Source of the DNA: Serinus canaria
Taxonomy: Eukaryota; Chordata; Aves; Passeriformes; Fringillidae
Direction: 5' to 3'
NCBI RefSeq assembly: GCF_022539315.1
Contig: NC_066315.1
Coordinates: 99,367,990 to 99,431,989 of the forward strand
DNA: 64,000 nt
In this document: positions 33,813 through 47,913 of the stretch, piece by piece
How the letters are laid out: each line of letters opens with the position of its first letter
Numbering within the stretch: position 1 is the first letter of the stretch
The notes under the pieces: generated by a model
The model's database searches: none
The model's input: only the letters and a program-made list of their open reading frames with translations
What the model was told of the DNA's origin: nothing
Program-made: the position numbers and the translations under genes

Positions 33813-36800
33813 ATAGATGTACAAGAGTAACAGGAAAAACACGTCCTTTTAAAGGCTGTCCTCATGTGAAAAGGAGAGAAGGGTATTGCCTGTGGTTTTA
33901 CAAGCTGCACAAATACTCCTTGCTCCTGTTTTTTTCCTTCTTTTTTCCTTTTTCTGCAAGCAGCAGTAAAACCATCAGAGGGGTAAAATCACTGACCTAG
34001 GAGCTGGACTCCTGAGAAAGAAGTGTCTTTGAACAGTAGCAAGACAGGAGACAGATGGGATTTGCACACAACCTACTGAGGAAGACTACAAACCAGGAGC
34101 AGGTTCCAAAACTGGCAGGCCAGGGCAATCAAATGAGATGTCATTAAAAACTGATGTGACAAGACAACACCCAGTATAAAGACAATAGCTGTAAGAGGTA
34201 GACTCTTTCCACTCTTTTACTGGGAGAGAAAACAAACTGCAGGCTGAGGTGAGGAGGTCTGAAAAATGAACAACATTTGCTTCAGTCACATCACTGAAGA
34301 TATTAATCGTGCAGGGCACAAAGTACATGGCTGATACTGAAGGGAGTCAATACTAGAGGTGGAGTTAAATAAGGATGCTAATCCCTCCTGCTAAATTGCT
34401 CTCTTACTGTCCCCTTGCTGAGGGCAGTGACTGCCTCCACAGGTGTTGCGTTTCCACTGCAGTTCAAGTCAAACAAGTTTGGTTAAGTAACTCCTCACAG
34501 GGGTCATATTGCTATGGAAAAAGGTTTGCATCTGGCATGGTTAACAGGGAGGAGGAGGCACTTGAAATAGTTTTGTGAGCAACTTCACATTGATGAGCTT
34601 GCAGTATCAGGCCAGGTTTTCCTTATTGCCCTTTGAGAAAAATAATGTCAGATTGGAACAAATTTAGAGCAAAGTGGGAATGATCTGAGATGCAGAAAAA
34701 CATGGTATATGGGCTATGTAGTTTGGGAATTGGGAAGAGATACCAGTCATGGACTTCAATGATTTCAGAGAAGTCTCTGAAGAAGAAGGGAATAACCTTT
34801 TCTTTGTTAAGCCTACAGAGGCTTAACCTGTAGGAAAAGAGAATTAGGTTGTCCATTCAGAAAACTTTTCACCTCTTAGGTGACTGGTAAGTGCTGGGCT
34901 CAATTGCTGACAGAAGATGTGAAGTCAATTAGACAATGATGTTTCTTGGGCCAGTGGTCTAATAACACAAAGGACAAGTCCAGACACTAAGGATCAATTT
35001 GGACATTCCTTCTGTTTCTCAAGGCTCTGACAAATAATATGAGTGAGATTAATGCAGAGTAAAGTGCATTAATGATGCAAATTAATGAGGTGCTACCTCG
35101 CCTTCCTTGGCCCAAGAGGGGAGTGAAAGAAGTGAGCAGTCACATTTACAAAGGCAGCAAGATTAGGAGGATTGGGTTAAATTTGTAAAAGCTGGCCTTC
35201 TATTCAGCTTTCTGCCCTTTCCTGCTTTCAGTTAAGTCTGATCCTGACTTCTGTCAGAAGCACTCTTGTGATCACCCCTAAGCAAATTTGTTTCTTCTCC
35301 CTTCCATAGAGAACCAACTTTCTATTCTTCACTGTGTCCTCAAAATAACAATATTTGTTCCTAAACTGCTTTTACTACTCAGCAGATTTCTATCTCCACT
35401 GCCTTTGGTTCTGTTTTATTTCTTTCAGGCTGTTTATGTTAAAGATTTGCTTGTTCATTCTTAATATTTGTGCTGACCAATACTACACCATCCTTTAAGG
35501 TTTTAGAGAACAAATTAGACAAGCATCCATCACAAGGGGCTAATATACAGCAGATTATTTTGAGAAAAGATTAGGGAATAGATTACATGAAGTTGCTTTT
35601 TGTTGTTTTCCATCTTTTTCAGAATCTTTGCTGGTGAAAACATATTTTGTGAGGTGAAGTTCTAACAGCTTTGCAGGAGCCTCCAGGAGTTTTTGTTGGC
35701 TGTACAGAGGGGAGGAGGCTCCTCCTAAAGGTGATCTCGCTGCTCTGCATGGCTGTGTAGAAGAAGATGGGAACTTTTTTTGGTACTGATTAAAATCCTC
35801 TGAAATTTCCTGGAAATGGTGCTGTGGCCAACAAAGCCCCCCATGCTGAAAGCTCTGTTTGAACTAAAACCTAACCTTTCACTGCAGGGAATTATCTGGA
35901 CCAGAAAAACTTGTTCTTTATTCTGAGATTTCATGGGTGGGTATTTTTGTTGTATTTTGTTCCTTTTGGTTTTCAGTGATTTTAAGAGTAGGATTAAGAG
36001 AGTGTTGATGGGTGGGCACAACTTAGGAATGCTTAGGAAAAGTTGCCCTGTCAGGAATGGCTCAGGGGTGTGAAATACTTGGACACACAAATTTAAATTT
36101 GGAGGCATTACAGCCAGAAGGAGTATTAAAATCCCAATGTCAGGCTTTGCCCTCCTCTACCCCCTTTGCAATAATGCACATGTGAATGAAATGCACATAT
36201 TTGAGGGCAGCACTGAGCTGAAAGCTGACTTATGGAGGACATCAGTGTGACAGCAGTAATGAAAAACAGAAATATTGCCCAGGAGGTTTTTGAAGAAAAT
36301 GAATTGGAAAATTATTATTTGTTTATTCTGATCATGCCAAGGATAATTTCAAAAGTTGGAACTCCAAAGATGTATAAGTTTTAAATAAAATGAAATCACT
36401 TTTTTGTTCATTCATTTCTAATATCTTTACAATTTCTTATTGCTTAGTGATACTCCCCACAGGAAGAAAAAAATATTCAAGAAGAAATATAAATTAAATT
36501 TTTTTTACAAGCACTGAAATTTTCTTTTCTGAGGGTTTTCATCACAAAATGAGAGCTGTCAGCTGTGGAATTGTCCCACAGCTGCACAGCCATGCTATGG
36601 TTTCTGTAGCAGGGCTTCAAGAGTATCAGATTCCAGGCAGCACTCCAGGACTACTGCACCTCAGACTGAACTGTGAGCTCAGGCTTCTTTGGTAGATGCA
36701 CTAATTAATCAAAAAACTAGATTTTAAAAAAATCTTCTTAGACAAGAAGCATCTTTATGTCCTACATGGCATTCTTTCAAAGTTTAAAAAGAACAATTAT

Positions 36801-39800
36801 TGTACTTTGGTGTTGTCCAAAACAAAGGCTGAGGCAATAACAGTCTGACAGGTTAAGGGGTGACTTTCCTGAGGCTCCCACTGCATTTGAATCCACTGCC
36901 TGTTGTGGGTTCACCTGAGAGCTGGAACAGTCATTTTTTAAAGCATGCAAGAACAGGAACAAGATTCACAGATCTACACAGTAATCTGTGTGCATGTGAA
37001 ATTTCCAAAGCAGCTCCACTATGAAAATTTTTAAGGATCACAGATTGAAAGAGACTGAGAAAAATATTGCTATGACTTACTTTAGATTCTGCCCAGGTAC
37101 TTTGCCCTCCAAACACACACACTCTTGGGAAGCTGCAAGCCCTAAGTCCAGTTCCTGTCAGACCTAATTTGGTGTCTAAGCCTGATTTAGGAGCTAAATG
37201 CTCTCTGTCAAGAGCTGGCCTGCCTCTGTCCCTGCCTCTGTCCCAGGTATCCAGTCAGCCCTCAGACTCCAGGAGGTGTTTGCACTGCCCGGAGGGGGGT
37301 CAGGCTGCAGGAGGAGAATGGGTTTGTGCTGTGAGACCAGTAGCTCCCAGACATGAATAGTCTCACTCTGCCACTGCAGCTTCCTGCCCCTGGCTACCTC
37401 AGCTCCAAAGTCCTTGTCACCTCACCCTTCACAACCTCAGGGCTGGCTGTGCCTCCCCACCAGCCCCAGCCCACACAGATGTGGCTCTGTTGGGTTTGAT
37501 TCTGGCCATCAGAGGATCTGTCCAACAAACCCAATTAGTGTGGGTCACAACACCTTGGAGCATGGAGTTACAACACCCTTTCACTTATGGTGGAGCTAGA
37601 GCACTGATAGTGAGTCTGGGTGATTCCTGAGAAATTCAGCTGTCCATCACTTTGGAACATGCTGAGGAGGTGACAGGGCTGCCAGCCTTATCTCGTGGTC
37701 ACTGTTGGACATTCCTCCTAACAGATACTACAGGAATCTTACAGCAGCTCTTTGAGACTGAAGAAATCTACTTTTTTTATGGCTTGCCTGACACATACAT
37801 GTATGAGACAGCCATAGGCTCAGTGCCATGGTGGTTTGCTGGAATCATGCAGGGAAATCTCCCACATGGTCAGGGGGGATAAATCTTGCAGAAGGTGAGA
37901 AATGCAAAGGGATCACTCTTTCAATAATTAATTCTTTATTCAGCTGATGGGTTTTCTGTTTAGGCCCAGCTGAGTGGTTTAGCAAAACAAAGACAGATGG
38001 CAGCAGATTATATCAAACACATCTTTGTCAGTGGATAATCAGCACAGATTCTACCACCTTCCCACCCCCTTCACCCAGAGCTCAGCCAAAGCCCATTAAG
38101 GAAATAGAAAGACTCCTATTGATTTTGGTGGGCACTCAGCCAAGAGCTCTGTCTCAACAGTTTTCTCAGCTTAACTTTGGCCTAATCATAATTTTTGAAT
38201 GTTTTGGGGTTGGGGTGTTTTTTTGTTTGTTTATAAAAAAAGAAGAAAGTAATGCTGATGTAGTCACTCTTGGGAACTACTGGGGGAGAGACCAGGGGAG
38301 AGATTATATGCCCAGTCTGCTGCCATTAGCATATCCAAGGTAAAAGTTCAGCTTGTTTCAACTCTGAGTTTTATGCCAGTTAAGTTCAATTTTTAGGGAA
38401 AGTGCAGAGGGGAGGGATAGAGATGAAATATGTGCTCTGTCTGCCTTCCAAGCTGCATCCCTGGACGAGCTCCTTGGAGCAAGCTATGTTTGGGACAGAC
38501 CTGGGAGCTTGGATGTGCTCAGAGTGGATTCTAAAGGCTCTTGGCTGCAGGTGCCTTGTGAAGACTTTGTCCCTTTCTGCTAAGGTCTGCAGACACTGCC
38601 TACTTGTTTCTCCTTTTAGAAACACTTTATCAGGCCAATCTCACATTTTGCTCTGAAACTCATTGCTGTCCCTGGCACAACCTTGTAGAGATTGGTTGTA
38701 TTTCATGTTATTCCCACAAATATAACTGGAGCACTTTACCCTGTTTCCATACATGAACTATATTGATATCTAATTGGCTTTTCTGCATGGCTGTGGTGCT
38801 GGCTCTCCCTGTCAGTGCCAAAAGTGCATTTTGCTCCTTACAGTGGGTACATGTAGAACCCCAATCCTTCTCAATGAATCCTTCCTGTCTCAGATGCTGT
38901 GTTTAGTCTTTCCCTCCTGACACACATTCTCTTACAAGAGGAAAAGCATGAAGTGTGCAGTGACCATGTGGTTAAGGCTGACAAGCCTTAACCAAAGAGA
39001 TGCATCCTCAGCAATGCACTCCTCTCTCAGAGCTCGAGGAGAGATGCAGGGCAAGGCTTTGAGGTGCTCCTCTTGTGCTTCTGTATTGCAGCACATCAGC
39101 AATGCCAGAGGTGCAGGCTCGGCCTGTTTCTCTCTCTGGCTGGCTGGGACCGATGGAGGAGCCGCGGTGCGGCAGTATGCATCCAGGAGGCAGCACGGAG
39201 GAGTGGATCCTGGGAGCAGACACACATCCCAACCTAGAGCTGCCCTCTGTTGGCGAGCCAGGCTGGCTGGGTCAGTCTCTAAAAAAGGGGTTTTTTGTGT
39301 ATGGGTAGGGCTCTATTTAGGGCAAGTTACAGCTCCACAGCCCCTGAGCTGCAAGGTGTGAGGGAAGACAAGAGAGCCTGATGCAGCCACCAGAGACATT
39401 TCAGGATGACAGGAAAAAAAAAGGATCAGATGCTGCTGGATCAATAATTGCATCAGGTTTTGGCAGACTTCTTCCCTACAGCTCTGAGAAGGAAATAAAC
39501 AGAGATGGAACTGTCCTCTGTATGCACCTCTCTCATTTCTTCATGCAGAAATAAACATCACTCTCAAATCTGTGCAGATTTACAAATATTTAACAATTCA
39601 ACAGGGCTTCTGCAAAGTTATCTGTGTTTTTAATGACCTGCTTTTTAAATTCTGTCCCTCAAAGCCCTTTGATACAGATAAAGAGGAAAAAAAAGGTGCT
39701 AAGAAATGTTGTTTTCCCAGAAACAGCGATCCCTCAAACTTAATGTGTGAATATACTTAGCTGTCAGCAGGTGGCTCTGTGTGAAGAGTGAGCTCTTGTT

Positions 39801-40834
39801 CTTGATGGATGCACAGAATTGAAACTGTTTCAAACAAACTGGTTTATTTTTTCAAGCTAACAGGAAGATGATAAAGGCCTATAATTTGTCAGTAGGAATG
39901 ATAGTTGGTCAGAGGAAAGATAATCAGTGAGAGACTCTTGCTTGAAGGAAACTGTGGCAATAACAGTCTGCTGCCAGAGGAAATGTCTGGTCTTTTCAAC
40001 AAAAGCCACACCAGCTTTGCTAGATATGCAGATTTTCAGGTATAGCATCAAGCATTTTATTTCTGTTTGAGGGTTTGGATTTTTGTTTTCTTTTTAAAGT
40101 TCCTGTTTTCAAGGTATGATGTCACTGAATAGAAGCACTGGAATGTAGGATCATATCTATTTGATTGCAGTGAGTGGGAATCTTTCCATTTTATTCAGTG
40201 GGGGTAGGACTGGCTCCTCATTGCCTCATAGTTCCAGGCTGAGGATTGTCACAGTGGCTCTCTGGCAGGGCTGCAGATCAGATGGTGTCTGAAAATGCTA
40301 CAGCAGCAGCTTCATGAATATGTAAGAAGAAATCCTTATTTGAAATGATAGTTTATTAGATAAACAATATAATGTGCTTTGAACAAGTGGAATGTGCCTT
40401 CCCAGTATTTTAGCTGCCTTCTTGTTTTAATGCTGGGGAGCAGTTGTCTGTCATAAGCAGAGGAGAAGATCTTGTGTGAAAGTATATTTAAGAGCTTTTA
40501 TGAGAATGGTGAATCTGAGTAAGGTTTTGAGAAAGAAAACTGGCTTGCACTGGATGAGTGGGCTGTGGAAAGATTTCAGTGTGTAAGGAAGTGGCAAAAA
40601 AGGAACAATATGTTAGCCATGGTTCAATTGTACTGGCCATTTCCACGGCTTAGGATAGAGATAGATTAAATGTACTTACAGCACTTAAGTTGAAGATGTT
40701 TCAATGTTTTCATGAGAGTCAGAAAGAAATTACCACCTTTTTTAAAATTCAGGACCTTTCAGTCTTATCTGTCCTGTTCTGTGACATTCTGCTTGGCAAT
40801 GAATTATTTCTCTGCAATGTCCTTCATGTGGGTC
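33813..40834. other. Intergenic, CIDEA-IMPA2 spacer
   Basis: No gene recognised. A perfect 11-bp hairpin lies at 38969-38994 (listed separately). AT-rich patches occur at about 36300-36520. Open frames such as 38948-39361 (137 codons) have no family resemblance. Confidence 0.5.
38969..38994. repeat. Perfect 11-bp inverted repeat
   Basis: TGGTTAAGGCT, loop GACA, then AGCCTTAACCA. It could fold as a stable hairpin, but no surrounding sequence suggests a known RNA gene. Confidence 0.8.
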
Positions 40835-41210
40835 AGGGCAGTCCCAAGCACAGATCACAGAAGGTCATTGGATCAGTCAAGCATGATTTTCCTTTCATAA
40901 ATCCATGCTGACTATTCCCAGCCACCTCCTTGTCCTTAATGTGCTTTGAAATGGTTTCCAGCAGTATTTACTCTGGAAATTTTCCCAGGGACTGAGGTGA
41001 GATTGGCTGGCCTGTTGTCCCCAGGGCCCTTCTTCTTGTCCTCCTTGAAGTCAGGATTGACATTTGCCTTTTCCCAATGCTTAAGAATGTCCCCAGATTG
41101 CAACATTTCACAGGCAACCAAAAGTGGCACCAGAGTGACATCAGGCAGTTCCCACTGCACTTGTAGGTGCACTCCATCAGGTTCCATGACCCTGTAGTGT
41201 CTGGTTTGAG
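40835..41210 (-). mobile_element. CR1 LINE fragment, reverse-transcriptase region
   Basis: The minus strand translates, with frame changes, to segments of CR1 ORF2 reverse transcriptase: MEPDGVHLQVQWELPDV, HWEKANVNPDFKEDKK, GDNRPANLTSVPGK and HGFMKGKSCLTD. These match the family motifs MGPDGMHPRVLRELADV and ANVTPVFKKGKKEDPGNYRP. The left end (CAGGGCAGTCCCAAGCACAG, plus strand) resembles a later CR1 segment, implying an internal deletion. It is broken and nonfunctional. CR1 is the main avian LINE. Confidence 0.85.
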
Positions 41211-44200
41211 AGGGAGAGCTTCAGCTTTCGAGCAGCTCCCACGGGGAGAAGCCTCATTGTAGCTTTTTCCAGAACTTTCTTCAAAACAAATCAAATCACC
41301 TTTGCCTTGGATGTGGCCAGTTAAACCCCTGGGAGTGTACTCAAAGTCCTGACAGTGAATTTGTGAGGCTGGCTAATAGGATAAACTGCCTGATTTACAG
41401 GAATAAGGGGGAAGTGGAATTCAAAGGAGGCATAACCATAATGAAACTCTGGGTTTTGCACTTGTGTCAGTGGGGAGAAGGGAGGAACTGTGCACAACTT
41501 GCAGGTTTTAATGAAATTCTACTCTTCTATGGCTAGCATGAGTCATTTTGTTTTTATATCATCTGAGCATCCTTTTTGGGTGTGAAGTTTGACTACTCTG
41601 CCTCCTGGATTTACTCCTTCTCAGTCTCTTCAGGAGCTGGCAGACTCAGAGCAGAAATAGCTTCATTTGAGCTCATGTGTTCACAGCAACTGTTTAGACT
41701 GAGAGGTGTGTTCAGCGTGAAAGCTGTTTACACAGAGAACAACACAGATTTTCTTTCTTTCTTTATCACTGTGGTAATATTGCTAATGCATGCTTTTTTT
41801 GAAAAATGAAAGATTCACTTGAAAATGTTTCTAACATGCACACTGGTCTAATGATTTCTGTGATCATTGATTTGTAGCACTCATTAAAAAATAACCAGAA
41901 ACTCTTTAACTTGTATAAGATACAGGATGAAATTATAATTTCCAAAGAACAAAGCATCATGTTGCAAAAGATAAACAAGACTGCAACACGGATATTTTTG
42001 CTTTTCTAAATTATACTTCCATGATGAAATCTCTGTATGATGGAGATGAGCTTAAATTCAGCTGATATCAGTGGGTGGAGAGCATTCTTTGAAATTGTAC
42101 ATGCTAATATGATGAGTTAATAAGGTCTTTGATTTCTTGATTTAGAGTAGTTTATTAGTTGTAAAATCCATATTTCCCTTGCCTGTATAAAACATTTAAA
42201 AGTAATTATTCTTAGCTTCCCATATAATAATTACAGAAGGATGTCTTAGATAAGAAAATGGTATATTAATTATTAGGAGGTTTACATGAATTATAATGAT
42301 TTTTATGTTTTGTTGTCCATTTCCAGATGTACACGTAGGTTCAGATTTACTACAGACTTAGCAAATCAGTAGGGGATATCCTGGTGTAATTAAGTAGCCT
42401 TAATCTCTTTTGAAGTCAAGCTGCATCTTGTAAGACTAATTCTTCCTTCCTCCCACTGCTCTTCTATGTCTAGGTTAAATAGTGCAGAGATAGAGTGTAT
42501 CTGAAAAAAAAAATCTCCGGTGCTTTTCTCCTAAACTTTGGAAACTTGTGAGCACTTGTATATTTATTTCTATGTTTGAAAAGTAAGTGTAAAGTATTAA
42601 TATTCTGTTAACTTTGCATGTCTTGTCCATTTTACAAATAGGAAACACCAGGTGCAAAGCAGGGACAAACCAACATCACATTTCTAAATTTCTACATGTG
42701 TGTATAATAATGACTGTATTTTACATTAAAAGAGTTCTTAAAATATTTGCTGTCTCAAATGTTAAATGTGGCCCTGAGGCATGCTGGCCACCTAAAGCAG
42801 GACTTTAGAATCATTTGGTGTCTCCAGAAATCCTGGCTGTGTGTCACCTGATGGATGTATGTGTTTACATCTAGAATAAACCAGGATTTCCACCACGAAC
42901 GTAGCCAATTCAGGGTCCTGTGGGTGATCACTGATGTCACACTATTTCCAAGTCCTGCTGCATCACTCATACAGCCACAGTGCACTTTCATCTACAGTTT
43001 CACTTTCTCAAATATCTGCAAATTCAAATACCACCATTGTGTATTTTTGGCTAAAAGAGAAGCATTGCTGAAGGACACAGACCTTTCACACTTTAAGAAG
43101 TTTCCAGCTTAATGTGATAAAGATTATCCCTTCCCTACTGACCTCTTTAATACCTAACATAATCTCTTCTGTGCAAAGAATGTGTCTGCAAAATTGTTTG
43201 TCTTAGAAAACATCTCTGAATAAATGCTTTTCTTTCCACAGATGAACACTTTAAATTTGATTGGGACAGGTGGCTGGAGACACAAACACTGAGAAATTTT
43301 AAGACAATTTTTGTCTTTTGTGAGCCTTTGTATTAAAAATTTGTATAAAAAAACCTTATTCCAGACTCAATTTTTAGCTGTCATATCTATACATTTATAT
43401 GCATATATGAATAAAATACTATGATTCCACCATTAAATTAATATTGAAATATAAGACTGTATTAAATATTCAAATAGTATTTTTTTTTTCCAAATTGTAT
43501 TGTCACATATCCACTAGCACTGATTTTGACAGTAAGTGCTTGGAGGAGGAAAACACTCCTGCTTGGAGGTGTCTCATCTTCCATGTTGCAAACCAGGCAT
43601 TGCCAAATGAAAGGAGGCTTTCCCCTCTGTGACCAGATAGAAAATTCTGCCTGCATGAGAAAATGTTGGCTATTTTATTTCTCCTGAAAAGAGGTACAAC
43701 TCCACCATTTTATCTAATTCCTCCTGGTAAGTGTTGGCAGGAAGGCTCAGACCTCAATTTTGAATCAGTTTGTTTCAGTGAAATGGGAAACAAAAGTTTT
43801 AATGGCAATATTATAAAAATCCTGAGCATCCACTAAAAAAATACTGGCTTTTAGTAAAACTAAAAGTCAGTAGCTAACTGAAGAAGCATGGTGCAGTAGG
43901 CAGCATGAAGTAGCAGTGTGCATAAAAGGATGAAAAATGTATAAATGGTGTTTATAAGGGTATGTACTGAAGTATTCAGTATGATATAAAGGATTTCAGT
44001 AATTGCATAGAAGTCACTGCAATTAAAGAGCCTTCTGATCATTGACCAATTCCCACCCCACCTGTATGAAGTGGGTCTCTCTGGCTGCCTAGTTACCAGG
44101 CTGCACTGTGCTACCTTTGTAGATATGGTTGTACACAAGAGAAATTGCACTTTTTTTTTTTTTTTTTTTTGTCATTGAAATAGTAACATTCACTATGCTG

Positions 44201-45025
44201 GTACAGAATTCAGCTTCTTCATGTTGTAAAACATGCATCTTCCTGTTCTGTGACAAGAAAGGTCACACTTATGTCCATTTTACTCTAAAATTCACTGCAC
44301 AAATATAATGGGATGAAAAGGACAGAAGTACAAACCCACCGTTGTAATGCATTTTAAAACTGAAACTTCAGGAGCAAGCCCCATGGAAATCCAGAGTTAG
44401 TGACAACAGTTCTTCCTCTTTGGAATAGAATTAGTTCTTCTGCTATGTGAACACAGCATGCATATTAAATGCAGCATCCTATAGTGCTATTGTCGTGACT
44501 GGTGGATGGATTAAAGAAAATGGAAAATCCTCCTTCCACTGCTGGTGAATGATTTGTTGCACTCCTTATTGTTGGGGAGCTGTTTTATGAAAGGCTTGAC
44601 TTTGACATGCTGTAAATTGGAAACTGCTGGAGGAACAATAATTTTGACTTCTCTTCGTTTTCAGTCTTGACAATATAGTCCTGAATCAGAGCACATTTTT
44701 GTACACAGCTTCCCTGCTAGCATGAAAAAAATCATAATTTAAACAGTCTTGGCAGCTCTAGGAAGGTACCAGGAAAAAGGTGTGGTCTGTGTTAATTTGG
44801 TATACTGGCTTAGGTCTTATTTCATTATTCAGAGATCCCCCTTGCACATCTCCTGTGCAGACATTGAACAGATCCAGCCCTGCTGAGGGAACAGCAAAAC
44901 TCTAATTCTGACACCAGAATTGCTACTGGTAAGTGATATTTTTATTCCTTTAATCGAAGCTGTGGCCAACAGGAACCAAATTCTAGATGAAGCATGGAGA
45001 ATGCTGCCTGTGGGCCCCTAGGTAA
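41211..45025. other. Intergenic, AT-rich
   Basis: AT-rich sequence with a 20-nt T run at 44151-44170. No coding exon or further mobile element was recognised. Confidence 0.5.
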
Positions 45026-45781
45026 ATGCTCCAATACATGCATATTTTCTTCAGTACTGGGAGATTAACTAATATAATCAAGGGGAAAATATCAGTCCTT
45101 CAGCACCTGAAACATTCTGGGACTTGTTCTGCAAAATCTGACAAGCTCAACAAGACACACAGTGCAGAGGGATCAGGCACTGACCATTTTCCTGGAGTTT
45201 ACAGCTATTTTCACTTTTTATTCTACCAGAAAGCACCCTTTGAGATCAGACCAGCAGACTGGAGGTTTTTCTCTTCCAGTGAGCTGGTGAGTGATGCAGG
45301 CATGAACTGGAACAGCTCTGGGAAGCTGAGCACCATTTGCTTACAGAGGAAGCACTCTTCAGAGCACAGGAGTCTTTGCTGTGCTGCTGTTCAGGGAGAA
45401 AATCTTCATCCATCTTGGATACATTATGTACTCCATAATGTATGCACTGGAAAACAGCTGAAGCATTTTACAACAGCTGGCAGGAAAGAGTCCACGTGTT
45501 TGAGCGTTTTGGGGAAATTTATGTTTTTGGCTAATGTGCTGCACTATGAATGTTGCACTCACAGGACAAGCTGCTGGGCACATGCTGAGCGAAGTTTCTC
45601 TTGGCTATCAAGAAATAAGGAAGAGAGGACAAGCTCCAGTACTGTTTATTGCAGTCAAATAACTTTAAGGCTGCAATTTGATGCAAACTCTGAACAGGGA
45701 TACTGTGACACCATTCGTGAAGGGAGCTGTCCTGCTTGCCCCCTGCTACCCCCTTTGGTGCCTGAAGTCAGCTGCTCATAG
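45026..45781 (+). other. Unexplained 251-codon open reading frame
   Basis: An ATG-to-stop plus-strand frame of 251 codons, the longest in the window outside GC-rich or repetitive sequence. The translation is Ser-, His- and Cys-rich with no domain or motif I recognise. It may be chance. No splice context, promoter CpG island or clear poly(A) signal points to a gene. It lies opposite in strand to IMPA2 and about 2 kb beyond its 3' end. Confidence 0.2.
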
Positions 45782-47760
45782 TGGCCAGGGAGTGAATTGG
45801 CTTGGGAAAACGGTGTGCCTCGAGAATAATCCCTTTGTTGTTTACTGGGGTACTTTGCAGGCAGATCACTTCACTCATCTGGTCCCCTGGAAGGGTTCAG
45901 AAATGTTTGCCCTGGCACACAGGCAGCAGAGGAGGTGAGGGAGGCAGGATTGTTGCTCCCCACACACAGGGCCAGTTTAACATACTTGGACTACAGTCCA
46001 AATAAAAACCCAGACTGCATCCTGGGCACAAACGAGAACTTGGGATTGGGTTTCTGCACTTCTCCCTTCCTGCCTTGCTTGGCTCCCAGCACTGCGAATT
46101 GCTGGCGTGTGCCATTGGAGTGGATGCACAGATTTCCCTGCTTTGCCGAGCTCTGGGAGTGCCAGGGCACAGCAGCCCTAACTGGGTCAGAGACTCTCTT
46201 TGTACAACTGAGCTGAGCTGCAGGGAAACCTTGCAGAGCCACGAAACAGTCTCTCACACATGCAGTGGGGGGGACTGGGTGAGGGGGGGAGCGGATGAAG
46301 TGGGGCTGAGCTCCCACCACACTTGGTCCCCTGCCAGCATAAGCTTCCTTCCAGGGCTTACAGGCACGGCACAAGCCTGAGTAAAGCCCCAGCTGCTCCC
46401 ACGGCTGCCAGGGCTAAGCAGCCTGGAATCAGAGCCGTGCCACCAAGCCCTGCATCTGTCACTGCCATCTCCTCTGTGCCCGGGAAGTGGGGGGACAGTG
46501 AACAAGAGACAAGTGAGCCCATTAGCATTTATTACTTGTGTTATTATAGCACCTCAGTGCCTAGCTGTGGACCAGGATCTCATCCTATTAGCACTGTGAA
46601 AACCCAGAGCCAAACTACTGTAGTTCCTGCCCCGGAGGGCTTACAGTCTCCTTTTCCAAACAGGGATACAAAGAGATGAAGGGGGTAAAAGGGAGCAGTG
46701 ACAAAACGTTGATCACTGTGATGGAAAGCGCTGGTTTTCTGCAAAGAACCATCAGCTTTAAAATGCTTAGCTGGAGTTAGATGCTCCTCACACAGTCAAT
46801 ATTTTGTATTTCTCATGAAAAAATATCAAGAAATCACACAGAACTTCATGTTATATTTAGTGAAAAACATTTTTCATTGCAAGAAACACACACAAGGTTA
46901 TTTTTAAAAAATATTGTTTAGTTTGTATCTTCTAAGCAGATTTCTGATCACGTTTATAAAGTCTACACATGCAGTGTACAAAAAAAAGTTAGATTTTTAA
47001 CCAACTCTTTTGGCTCATTCCTTTATTCAATTTGCACTCTTGCAAAAAAGAGATACCTTTTAATTTTTGATGAAAAAATATAAGTGATTTCATATTAACT
47101 GCTTTTCTTGACACACTTGTGTGATTTAAAACACAATCTAAATAGAAATTATGGGCTAGATACAGGGATAGAGAACAACTGTGTATTTAGGAAATATATG
47201 TAACTGATTTTACAGGCTTTTCTGATCAAAAAGTGTGATTACAACGTTGTGCAAGAAGGGCACGTGATTTACAACTTTTTGCAAGCATATCTTATGTGCA
47301 TATTTTTAATAACTTGCCTGTAAGGGGCCAAATCCTGCTGTTCTGCTTGAAATTTCTCTAAAATCAACAGCTCTTTGACACTGTGCTCTATTCTGCTGGC
47401 CTCCTACTGCTGCATGTCATAGTTAATACTGTGAATAACTCAGCTTGAGTTCAATATTCCTGGTTTTAACTATAAGTACTCTATGGTAGTAATTGTTTGC
47501 AGGTTTGAGTATCTTACAGAGGCCTACAGGATAGTATGATTTATGCCCATGCAGAGGGATGAAGAGAAACAAAACTAGTTGGGCAGTTTGTAAAACAATT
47601 AAATGTTTTCCATGGTCAGCTCTGCTATTTGCCATTTGGATAGCCCTGACTGGAATCACCTAAGTAACCTAAAAAAACCCATTACCTGAAAACAGTTTCC
47701 AATATTAGCTTTCTTCTCTCTATGCATCCTCTAAGCTGCTGTAAACATCCAGGGTATCCA
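45782..47760. other. Intergenic flank of IMPA2 3' end
   Basis: GC-richer at 45780-46680 without CpG-island character, then AT-rich. An alternative minus-strand AATAAA at 47022-47027 could be a distal IMPA2 poly(A) signal. No gene was recognised. Confidence 0.45.
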
Positions 47761-47865
47761 TATATATACACATACACCCCCGGGGATGTGTGTGTGTACA
47801 TCCATGGACACGTGTAGGTGCATATATACACATATATACACACACAGAGACACACAGAGATGTAC
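47761..47865. repeat. Imperfect TG/CA and TA simple repeat with foldback
   Basis: Alternating CA- and TG-rich segments. ACACATACACCCC and GGGGATGTGTGTGT (about 47767-47796) are nearly complementary and could form a hairpin. On the minus strand, about 47835-47862 reads as a TCTCTGTGTGTCTCTGTGTG-like UG-rich tract just downstream of the IMPA2 poly(A) signal. Confidence 0.8.
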
Positions 47866-47913
47866 ATATATGGATACAGAGCTATGACCTGGTTAGGGAA
47901 TAACAATGCCATT

